DNA of 64,000 bases from Yamagishiella unicocca (taxonomy: Eukaryota > Chlorophyta > Chlorophyceae > Chlamydomonadales > Volvocaceae), in contig BDSL01000027.1 of assembly GCA_003116995.1 (NCBI GenBank), forward strand, positions 930,001 through 994,000. The letters run 5' to 3'. The notes beneath the pieces are model-generated. The model searched no databases. It was not told where the DNA came from and saw only the letters and a list, made by a program, of their open reading frames with translations. Below are positions 47,101 to 59,100 of this stretch, in pieces. The first letter of the stretch is position 1. Each line of letters starts with the position of its first letter. The position numbers and the translations under genes were made by a program.

Positions 47101-50100
47101 GCGGTGCTGGCAGCAGCTGGGTGCATCATCACATGTACATATGTACGTCTATCAATCTATGGCACATCACACATACATACGTACCATAGGTACGGCTTTA
47201 CCCTTGCTTATCGCACGTGGATAAATGCATGCATCGCATCGCTCGGGCGTTACTATAAGCCCTGCTGCCGGAATAATGAATGGAAAACCGCTTATTATGT
47301 TCGTTTTAAGTCGTCCGACGGGGGGCCTGCCGTCGCATCATTCACCATCAATCATGGTGGTTGATCGTATCTATCTGCCCCATTCAATATTCACGATAGG
47401 TGTCCCCTTCCAGCGCCCACGCAGTCGCAACCTACACGCGTGGTGTACCCAAATGCGTGGTGCACCTAGGTAGACATGTTGCTTGCTTGCGGACCATCCA
47501 CTTATCCGTCTAGTTTGTTAAATGTATAGAGTGCCAGTTATTAGTTTGTTACTGTCAGTTTGATTTTAAATATATAGCTTGTGTTACCGGCGGTAGTTCG
47601 TTAATTTGCTAGACATATAGTTTGTCAGTTGTTTGTTTGTTACTGTCAGTTAGTTTTTAAATTTATAGTTGCTTAATCATTTGGTTCGCCATCTACGTAG
47701 TTAGTTATTAGCTAGTTTTTGGTTAGTAGCTAGGATTGTAAACCCAGCAGGCAGGCATGCAGGTGGTCGTTACTACTATTAATCATTGTCAGCTGGTGGG
47801 TGCCATGTCGCACACAAGACACCGACCGTGTGTTTGGATGGCGTGCTGACTACTTCTGGTGTCCGTCATTCCTCCCGCTAGCTGGTGTCCATTCGTTGCC
47901 TTACAATCTGATGATCCACATGTATGCGTGCTACGGAATGATGAACCCCCCCCCGTCCACTTCTTCCCCACGCCGCGCCACCGGCGGCGGCAGCCCCGCG
48001 GCGCGTGAGAAAATGCTTGATTGCTGTTCGACAACCTGCTGTTGCTGCTGCAGGTCGACTTGGCGGGCCGCCGCTTCATCAAGGCGCAGGACCATGAGTT
48101 AGGACAGGGGTACTTTGCGATGAAGGACGTGATGCTCGTCGGCTTGGCGCCCTCCACCACTTCAGACGGCTATATCTACTTTTTGTCGGCTATGGTGTGG
48201 TCGGTCGGGATCGTGAAGTGAGTATACACGCATACGGCATACGGAAAGTAAATAGCATACGGAAAGTAAATAGCATACGGAAAGTAAATAGCGTACGGAA
48301 AGTAAATACAACGTATTGGGTGTATATATTAAATAGAGGACGAACTAACGCCCGACGAGTATGTACATATTAGCGCAAAAGGACGCTCATGTTTCATACA
48401 TCATGAATAGCCGTTTGGTAGGGAGTGCAGCCCATCGTCATTATTGCTTGTTTTGGGCCGGGGTCGTCAACGGCGCGCGGCGATGCTGAGCTTCCTATTT
48501 ACGTAACCCAGACCGCGAACGTTACGTTTGAATTTATTTGTTTTGTCTTGTGTGCAGGCGGCATTCATCGTTCACTCTAGGAGTTGCGTCTATTGCAAAG
48601 GCCGCGCCGTTTGAGTGCTATCGCTGCACCCTGGTGCTGCCGGACCTGGAGGTAGCTTGGTGGGCACGCATGCTGTCAATCGGTCGGGCGCCATTTCCTT
48701 ACATGTGAGCAACGTACGGCCAAGGCGGCAGGGGGTCGGGGCGGAGGCAGGAGGGGGGGAGGGGGCGGGAGCGAGGGAGGAGGAGACAGACACGGCGGCC
48801 GCGGTTCGTACGGTTGGGGTTTTATAAGAGAATCCGTAAGGGTGGGGTGTTCGGATAGGTGGCCGGGGGCGAGGGGAAGTAGATAGGGGGGGTTGCTTGG
48901 TGGGAAGGTGGATGTATGGATGAGCGGTGAAGGAAGTAAGACGGGCCGCCGATCGAAGGGTGGGGGACTACCGGTCGGTGAGCGGTCGGTGAGGAAAGGC
49001 GGGCTTATCTTGAGGGGCGGGTAGCTTACGCGGCGGGAAGAAGAGGAAGGCGGGCAGGAGAAGAAGAATGGTGGCGGGGAACGTGGGGAAGGTATCTAGC
49101 GAGGAAGGGCGGGCGCGAGGGAGGGGAAGGGCGGCGGGCGGAATGCTATGGGGCGACGGAAGGGCGGGACGAGGTGGTGCGTAGAGGGGATTGGAGGCGG
49201 ATAGATAGCTGGCAGCTAGCTAGATGTGTTGCTCCGTTTACCAAGTAAGGCGACTTATTATCACGGACCCTAAGCGGAAAGCCCATCTTTATCGAGCACG
49301 TCGCTTGCACCACCACGCACCACGTGCGTACATACAGCGGGCAGTTGATGAACTTACTCCTCCTCCCTACCTTCGTTGGAAGGGATTTCAATGTGCACAA
49401 TGACTCACAAGTGCACGTACTGTGTTGATAAAACACATGTCACTGTTGGTTCTGCAGAGACAACGGAGATGTTGACGCCATAATCAGCGCTATCTCCTCA
49501 GCAGCCACCGTACCTGCCATGCAAAACAACAACGAGACGCGCTTCATGGTCGGCCCGCTTGCGTTCCCCCGACTTTACGACAATAAATGGGTCGGCTACC
49601 GGACGTTTACGGAAGTGACCCTGCTGCCCTACTCGCTGTACGCCACCCGTGCACCGGCAGCGGCGGCGGTTTCGGAGCCAGCGGCGCGGGTTGGCTCCAG
49701 TTGGGCCCTGGCCGAGTACCTGGGTGCCGAAGGTGCCGTACAGGTGGGTGTCCTTCGTTGGCATGATGAGTCATATTTTCAGACGATGTGTGCCTACATA
49801 CAATGTACGGTGCGTGGTCTTTCGTCTCCAGGCATACGTCCGTTCGTTGCCTGCCTGCCTGCTTCTGGATGGTTGTATACTAGCGTGGTCGTAGTTCAGA
49901 ATGAGCGGTTGAGCGAGCAAGGCCGCCATCCATCCATACATCCGTCCCATCCACCCCTGAAGCATCTGCATCACCAGCAGCGCCTAGCTACCAGCAGCAC
50001 CAGCAGCACTTAGCTACCAGCAGCACCAGCAGCGCCTAGCTAGCTACCAACAGCACCTACCAGCAGCAGCGTTACGTATGTATGTCCTTGACAGGATTAC

Positions 50101-53100
50101 GTTCGTTCAGAATAGTACCGAAACAACGAACCAGGGGCAATAGGTAGTTGACAACGGTAGTTGTATGATACGTATGTGTAGATAGCAGGTAGGGGCACGC
50201 ACGTTTGCCTACCTGTTATGCTCGAGCGTGGGCATGAGCTGCAGTACACCTGCTCAGCTGGCGGCGGCGGGGATGCTGCTGACGAGCGAGGTTGACGACA
50301 CTACTACCTGCTAGTGCGGAGGTGATGATGACGCCAGGCATTATTGAAACCCGCTCGGCGGCGACGACATACATACATCCATCCGCCGTTGCTTGAATCC
50401 GCTGGGTGAATAATGAAGCTAGTGTTTTTCATCTCGCGCTCGCAGCCAGCCGGTTACATATACGTACGGTTATGGGCTCCGATGTTAGTTGCCGCTGCTT
50501 CTTCCCCTATCTACCTCCCTACCTCCGCTGCCACCAGTCCCCCTTCCACCCCGTGTCATTGTCATTGACGCAATTCCGTCGTCGCGAGACATGCATAACA
50601 CGCTACGGCTGGTACGTACCATGGGCGCGCAATCGTGCTGCTGCCCCTTTGCATGCAGGAAGGAGTGTCATTATTTAGCAATGCTGCGACTTCCTTCCAA
50701 CCGAGCTCCTTTCTTGGAAGTAAGTACGATAGATCCCACGTCACCATTAGTCCAAGTTCGCGCACAACACCACCTTTTTGCTATCGAGAGCTACCGTACA
50801 TCTTCCCTGACGACGTAGTTTCATTCGATTCGCTTTTACAACAATTACACCCCGTATTGCCCACTGCGATCGTTTACACTGGCGCCCCTTGACCTCGGTT
50901 TGTGGGGTTTATGGGAAGGGAATGGGGACCTTACTCCTGTAACGCAATACAATACAACACGCGGACGCATCCTTGCACCGGATGCGTCCGCGTGTTGTAT
51001 TGTATTGCGGACGCATCCGGTGCAAGGATAACCCAACCTATTGTTTGGGTAAACGGGTACCTAGGGTAATGCATGAACCCTGTGGTTGGGTTACGGGATC
51101 GTTCTAGCTACCGACCCCTGCCGGCTGTAATCCTACGGACCAGTTAAACCTCTTTACCCAGCCCTGTTGTCAATCATGAAACAGCAGCAAGGACAGATTG
51201 GCATCCGGTGCACATTCTGGTGTATGTATTACAAAGCAGGATCTGCTGCGCAGCTGTCCACACTGTCACCCGCCACCCGCACACAGCTGTCCACACTGTC
51301 ACCCGCCGCCCACACACAGCTGTCCACACTGTCACCCGCCGCCCACACACAGCTGTCCACACTGTCACCCGCCACCCGCACACAGCTGTCCACACTGTCA
51401 CCCGCCACCCGCACACAGCTGTCCACACTGTCACCCGCCGCCCACACACAGCTGTCCACACTGTCACCCGCCGCCCACACACAGCTGTCCACACTGTCAC
51501 CCGCCACCCGCACACAGCTGTCCACACTGTCACCCGCCACCCGCACACAGCTGTCCACACTGTCACCCGCCACCCGCACACAGCTGTCCACACTGTCACC
51601 CGCCACCCGCACACAGCTGTCCACACTGTCACCCGCCGCCCACACACAGCTGTCCACACTGTCACCCGCCACCCGCACACAGCTGTCCACACTGTCACCC
51701 GCCGCCCACACACAGCTGTCCACACTGTCACCCGCCACCCGCACACAGCTGTCCACACTGTCACCCGCCGCCCACACACAGCTGTCCACACTGTCACCCG
51801 CCGCCCACACACAGCTGTCCACACTGTCACCCGCCGCCCGCACACAGCTGTCCACACTGTCACCCGCCACCCCCACACAGCTGTCCACACTGTCACCCGC
51901 CACCCCCACACAGCTGTCCACACTGTCACCCGCCACCCGCACACAGCTGTCCACACTGTCACCCGCCACCCGCACACAGCTGTCCACACTGTCACCCGCC
52001 ACCCGCACACAGCTGTCCACACTGTCACCCGCCGCCCACACACAGCTGTCCACACTGTCACCCGCCACCCGCACACAGCTGTCCACACTGTCACCCGCCG
52101 CCCGCACACAGCTGTCCACACTGTCACCCGCCGCCCACACACAGCTGTCCACACTGTCACCCGCCGCCCACACACAGCTGTCCACACTGTCACCCGCCAC
52201 CCCCACACAGCTGTCCACACTGTCACCCGCCGCCCGCACACAGCTGCCCACCCTGTCACCCGCCGCCCACACACAGCTGTCCACACTGTCACCCGCCACC
52301 CGCACACAGCTGTCCACACTGTCACCCGCCGCCCACACACAGCTGTCCACACTGTCACCCGCCACCCGCACACAGCTGTCCACACTGTCACCCGCCGCCC
52401 GCACACAGCTGTCCACACTGTCACCCGCCGCCCACACACAGCTGTCCACACTGTCACCCGCCGCCCACACACAGCTGTCCACACTGTCACCCGCCACCCC
52501 CACACAGCTGTCCACACTGTCACCCGCCACCCGCACACAGCTGTCCACACTGTCACCCGCCGCCCACACACAGCTGTCCACACTGTCACCCGCCACCCGC
52601 ACACAGCTGTCCACACTGTCACCCGCCGCCCACACACAGCTGTCCACACTGTCACCCGCCACCCGCACACAGCTGCCCACCCTGTCACCCGCCGCCCACA
52701 CACAGCTGTCCACACTGTCACCCGCCACCCGCACACAGCTGTCCACACTGTCACCCGCCACCCGCACACAGCTGTCCACACTGTCACCCGCCACCCGCAC
52801 ACAGCTGTACTACTCCGTACATACGTTTTCCTTCCTTGTACGGCCGTGTTCGTCCAAGCGACGAAAGGACGTGCATCGCATTAATAAGTCATTAACATGC
52901 TGCTGCGCTGGGCTTCGTCCTTTCCGCCCACTCTCATCAGGTGATTGCCAGGGCGGAAGCACTGTGTTTCTGGCGCCGCCATCCGATTGGTACGGGGGCT
53001 TTCTTTTTGAAGAGGCGAACAACAGCGTATCGTACACCATCGGGCTGTCTGGCTGCACTTTCGGAGGACCGCTTACTTGGAAGACAACGCGCTCCTTCTG

Positions 53101-56100
53101 GAGCCTCGGGGTACGTAGGTTTGGCTGCTCGGAATACTCTTGGAAATGAAGTGTACAATAAGTGACTACCTTGTGTTGGTTTGGGGCTCTTCGAGCGAGG
53201 TCGTCAGCACTCGCCACCAGCGAGTGTCATGTTGGCTAGAAAGGGCTTCGGAAGTAAAGCACGCACCGGCCGTCCGTCCACGCACCGTCAACGTGCGAAA
53301 CCGAAGGACCGCCGCCCAGACGCGCACGACCAAATGCATGGCAGCCCAGCGCTAGCTACATGTTTGTATGCATACACAGTGCATGTATGATGCAGTCCAT
53401 GCCATGATATGTTGGACCTGGTTCTGGTGCATGGTCGCAAGTGGTCCTGCACACCGTGACCATTCTCAGCCAGGCTTCACTTCAATCTCAGCCAGGCTTC
53501 ACTTCAATCTCTTGCATCATCAGTTGACGACTTCGCGCAGTACCTTCACATGTTGTTTCACACTTTCCAATGTTGCTGTAGGGGCTGGACTACCGTCTGA
53601 TTTTGAACGCCCCCGTGAAAATCCGAAACATGGTCCTCTACAACTTGTCACCTTCGGGGCCGACGGCGGCGGCGGGTGCAGGCAGTGGCAGCGGCAGTGG
53701 CAGCGATGGCGTTTCGGAAACGCCACAGGGGCGCCTGGTACGAGGCCAGGTGCCTGTGTCCGCGTTTCCCATCCCACCACCATGGTTGGTTCCGAGCTGG
53801 GCGCAGCCTCTTGTTAACTTGACGATGCCGCTGTGGTTCTTCGATCTCGACAGGTACGTTGGATTGGCAGGCTTGACGGGGCCGCGTGCAGGGGTAGGTT
53901 GCATGCAGGCTGTAGCCCTACACCTACCGCGGTATGGGAGGGCGCACCGTGGATAAGAGGCTAGTTGTAGTGGCTGCTTGCCAAACGACAGAGCAAGAGC
54001 ATGTGCGTGGTGCGTAATTGTATTGCCCTCTTAACGTAAGCGAAGGTGATCGCCTATTAACAAGCAAGGATGTTGGTAGTTATTACTAATGCCGGCAACC
54101 GTGGCAACATGCAATTCGTCCTTGATGACCTTGCTCGCTGTATGCCCGCTGTATGCAGGTCGGGGCTTTCTACCCACCTTAACCTTCGAAACCTGACTTT
54201 GGTCATTCCCAAGGCTGAACTCGACCTGTATCTGAGGCTGTTAAGGCAAGCTGGAGTGCTTCCGGTAGGCGGCCCTCGTCCTATACAGGAGAAGGCTAAT
54301 GTTATAGGCGGCAATAATCCTGAAACGGATGGAAGTTCTTACTCAGCTGCCAAAGGAGACAGCGGCCCCACGGCTGGCAGCACCAGCCCCACGGTTGGCA
54401 GCACCGGCCCCACGGTTGGCAGCACCGGACCTACCGTTGGCAGCATCGGCCCCACCGTTGGCAGCACCGGCCCCACGGTTGGCAGCACCGGCCCGACCGT
54501 TGGCAGCACCGGTCCCACCGTTGGCAGCACCGGACCTACCGTGGGCAGCACCGGCCCCACGGTTGGCAGCACCGGCCCCACGGTTGGCAGCACTGGACCT
54601 ACCGTTGGCAGCACCGGACCTACCGTTGGCAGCACCGGCCCTACCGTTGGCAGCACCGGACCTACCGTTGGCAGCACCGGACCCACCGTTGGCAGCACCG
54701 GCCCCACCGTTGGCAGCACCGGCCCTACCGTTGGCAGCACCGGACCTACTGTGGGCAGCACCGGACCTACAGTTGGCAGCACCGGCCCCACCGTTGGCAG
54801 CACCGGACCTACCGTTGGCAGCACCGGACCTACCATTGGCAGCACCGGACCTACCGTTGGCAGCACCGGACCTACCGTTGGCAGCACCGGCCCCACGGTT
54901 GGCAGCACCGGCCCCACCGTTGGCAGCACCGGACCCACCGTTGGCAGCACCGGCCCTACCGTTGGCAGCACCGGACCTACTGTGGGCAGCACCGGACCTA
55001 CCATTGGCAGCACCGGCCACACCGTTGGCAGCACTGGACCTACCGTTGGCAGCACCGGACCTACCGTTGGCAGCACCGGCCCCACCGTTGGCAGCACCGG
55101 ACCTACCGTGGGCAGCACCGGTCCTACCGTGGGCAGCACCGGTCCCACCGTTGGCAGCACCGGCCCCACCGTTGGCAGCACCGGTCCCACCGTTGGCGGC
55201 ACCGGCCCCACCGTTGGCAGCACCGGACCTACCGTTGGCAGCACCGGCCCCACCGTTGGCAGCACCGGCCCTACCGTTGGCAGCACCGGCCCCACGGTTG
55301 GCAGCACCGGCCCCACCGTTGGCAGCACCGGCCCCACGGTTGGCAGCACCGGCCCCACCGTTGGCAGCACCGGCCCCACCGTTGGCAGCACCGGCCCTAC
55401 CGTTGGCAGCACCGATGGCAGTGATACCCTACCAGCCACTGCTGCAGGCAGTGGTGGATCCATTAACGGCCAAAGGCGTGCAGCTCAGGGTTTGGAGCCC
55501 CTCAATCGCTACGGCCGCAAGGTGTTCGGCGCCAAAGAAGCCAAGCACACAGCTAGAAGCCTGGCAGATATAAGCGCTACGACGGCGCCATGCCTTTATG
55601 CCGTACTGTTGTCGTACGCTTCCAATAGTGAGGTGCGTTCGTGCGTGTTCCGGCTCCTCTCGGCCGTCATAGATACGCATCGGCCTCTCTCCATGTCCCT
55701 AGTGATTGATTTCTGGCATTTATAATTTTATACAAAGCGCATTTTTTGAAACCGTGAGATGATCGTGCCCAGCTAGCGGTGCCCAGCTAGCGGTCGGTGA
55801 GATATATCCCAGCCAGCCGTGCCATGTTCCTCGCCTACCAAGTTTCCGTGTTGTGTGTTTGCCCAACGGTCTCATATTATTGTCAAGGAAGGCATGGCTT
55901 GTGCCCGTGTTTAGGTGGATTGGTACTCGGACGATACGATACATTTCCGCTCGACTCAACACTTCGGGTGGACGGGATCTGACATCACCGTGACAAGTGC
56001 CTTGCCGGATGACATGCCTGGGCCAGCGCTGCCTCCAAACCAGGTGCTAGGTGAGCTAGCTACCATGTGTTGTTAGGTGTGCAACAAGGTAAGCCACCTG

Positions 56101-59100
56101 TACCTTGCCTGGTAGCACTGGGGCGCAGCGGGGCTGCCGCTGCGTAACGCGTGGCCGAATCGCCAAGCAAGCGATGTTGGAGGATGGAGGGGCCATGGCT
56201 GTCCGCCGGTTGCTTGATGAGGTGGGTGATGCGAGGCTCATCATTAAATAGGCGAGGCAATGCTTGATGCAAGCCCTAGGGCCACGCCAATATCAGCGGC
56301 AAAGCTTGCTCCCTCGGGCCGAGCGCCCCCTGCTAGATGAGAGCGGGCCAAAAAGCGGCGAAAACATTAGGTGGCGGACGGAGCTGTGAGCAAGGCTCCA
56401 TATCTATCCGCAGTGGTAGTAGGATGTAATCGTGTCCAAGCAACCGGATGTGATGTGGTTTGGGCCAACCTGCCACAAGTCGCAGTCCCAGCGGCGCCGA
56501 GTGGCGAGTTCCGGCTGACTGACCTGCAAGTGACGTGTGTGCTCTATCTGCACTGACCTGTTCGGCGAGATGGCTTCTGACTGACTAGCTTCCCTTGACA
56601 CCTTGACAATGGATCCCAACAACGCAGGACCGGAGCTGGAGGCCGCCTGTCCGCCTTCCCCACCCTGCTACCCGGGATCTTTGGGGCCTAGCCCGCCCAA
56701 CTTGCTGATGGACCCTGCCAGCCCTCCAGACCCCACGCCCGTACCTTCCAACCCGCCTGCCGCCACCAGCCCTCCCGAGTCAATCCTGACCAAACTCGGC
56801 TTGACGGACCCGGACCCATCAATAGCGGTTCCCAGCTTCCCGGCGGCCACTCAGCGGCCTGCATGGGTGGTGCCCGTGGCCGTGGTGGTGCCTATCGTGG
56901 GCTTGTGTCTCCTGGCGGTGCTTATTGTTCTGGTGGTTGTCACCTCCAAGCGGCGGCGTCAACGGCCGCAGGGCGACGAAATGGCGACCACCAACTCACT
57001 GTTCGAACCCCAGGTCCCCAGCAAACGCAAGGGGTCAGGCGTTGCGGGTGACAAGGGGGGCCACGATGCCTTCAGCTCCATCGCTATGGTGGTCTCGCCG
57101 CCAAGCTCATCAGGAGTGAACATCAACGTGCTCCCGGCGGGTGGTTCACAAACGGCTCTTGGCGGCTCGGCAACGTCGGCTTTTGCCAGCGGGGCGAATG
57201 TGGACTGGTTCGGTCGAGGCGTGCTATCCCCCCGCGCACCACCGCACCAGCAGCAACAGGGTTTGGGTCCGTCCGTCTCGATGATGAGCGGAAGCATGGT
57301 GTCCAACGGCTCTGGTGGAGATAGCGTCGCCCTCAGGGTGAGCGCCGTACATGGCCGTACATGGCCGTCGCGTGTTTGCATACGTGGCGGCGTTTGGCTG
57401 TTTGGGCAACTGCCGTAATCCTGGGGAAGTAAGCGACGGACCAGAACCGGGGTGATGGGCATGGCGGGTCCGCCGCCGATGCATGTGTGTTGCTGTTGGT
57501 GGAGGCATGGTGGGTGCGCTGTAAGTCGGATGCCAAGCCTTGCTCTCGAAACGCCAGAGGTACGGACCCAAGCCGACCCGACCAACCCAATCTTTTGCTG
57601 CAGACAAACGATATTGAGCTGGGCGTCCAGCAATTCCTCGATTGGCACCGTTCCTCCAGGCCCATGGACAACGTAGACGGCGGCATCAATCTGGGCAGCC
57701 ATCGCGGTGAGCTTATATCGACCTGTACGACAGCCGCCGTCTGACGTCCTATGAGCTCGTTGCCTTCGCTGGTGACGTGGTCAGGGTGGAGTGACAGCGA
57801 GAGGAGGGACGGGGAGGGGCATAACGAGGGAACCAGTGGAAATGACATAAGACGCGTACGATATGTCGTTAGATAGTGCTGGTGGGAGGAATGAGGTTGC
57901 ATGGGTTCAGGGGAGGCGGAGAGGGGAGGGCAGGTATTTGTATGTCCTATATATAGCACGGTTAAGGTGCACTAAGGTGCTCGCCCCTCGTCCTCGTCGA
58001 AGCTCCACATGCCTCGCGTGCCTCTCATGGCCTCGCGCTCCGAAACCCTTGCTGCCCTATGTGTGTATGTACAGGCATCGCCCCGACTGCTTCCCCGACG
58101 GTGCGTCAGGGCTTCTCACTGGCGAGCGCCATCACGAGCCTGCAGGTATGTACGGTACCATAGTACGGCAAGCAAGCGATGTGTTTTCCAATTTTTGGGG
58201 TATCTTTCTTTGGCCATGGGTTCTCTTGAGCTAGTGGGCGGGTGCCAGGCAGCGGCAGCGACGTGGTCACGAGGTCCCGCCGGCTGATGACCCTGCTCTC
58301 GTACGTGCGGTCCCTACCTGGAGTGGTGGAAGCGGCGCTCAGCGGATGATCCTCAAAAGCGGATTGTTAGGTTTTTTCCTCTTCCAGCGCCTCCCTTGAT
58401 CAATGGACGAAGTTTGGGGGTCCTAGGGTTTCAAAACGCTCCTGCACCCGCTCGTGCCGTGCCCGCTCGTGCCGTGCCCGCTCGTGCCGTACCCGCTCAT
58501 GCCGTACCCGCTCATGCCGTACCCACAGACGAAGATTGGCGCCCAAGACAAGGACGCCAACGACGTGCAGCTGCTGGGCGTGCTGGGGCGGGGAACGTAC
58601 GGCATCGTCTACCTGGGTGGGTTGGGCTGGGTTGGGCTGGGGACGGAGGGGTCCAGGCGGTGGAAGTAAGCAAGACCGTTGGAACGTAACAGCCTTGATT
58701 TGGTTATGTCGACCACTCTCGCTCGCCTATCGCCCCACTCTCCCTCAACCCCGCCCCTTTCACGCACTACTCCGCCCCTTCCACGCACTACTCCGCCCCT
58801 TTCACGCACTACTCCGCCCCTTTCACGCACTCGCCTGTCTCCAGCCCTCTGGCGTGGCCTGCGTGTGGCCGTCAAGGCCCTGGTGGTGCACGATGCGCTG
58901 CTGGGGGGTGAGGAGGGCCGCCGCCGCCAGCGGGCGGTCCTCGAGGCCGCCATCTCCGCCTCCCTGGACCACCCAAACATCGTACACTGCTACGCCTACG
59001 AAATCAAGAGGCTGGACACCAAACCAGCCGCCGCTACCGACGGCCGCGACAACCAACCTGCGCCGCCCGCTGAGGCGGCAGCGGGGTCCTCAGGCATCGC

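Noticed and set aside
51248..52806. CRISPR-like array
   Set aside because: Units are head-to-tail with no unique spacers, and the genome is eukaryotic.
51174..52895. Long overlapping reading frames of 520-660 residues on both strands
   Set aside because: They all come from one 33-bp tandem unit without stop codons; only the kinase exons on either side have independent support. The in-frame case is kept as a finding, not a gene.
54339..55573. Alternative LAAPAPP and reverse VLPTVGP frames over the kinase stalk
   Set aside because: Shadows of the GSTGPTV repeat; the chosen frame is continuous with flanking exons and shows synonymous variation.
56460..56535. Extra kinase exon encoding [10 protein letters not shown]
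   Set aside because: It resembles the beta-strand units, but its outgoing phase does not fit exon 56628; joining 56050 directly to 56628 is in frame and has a better donor.
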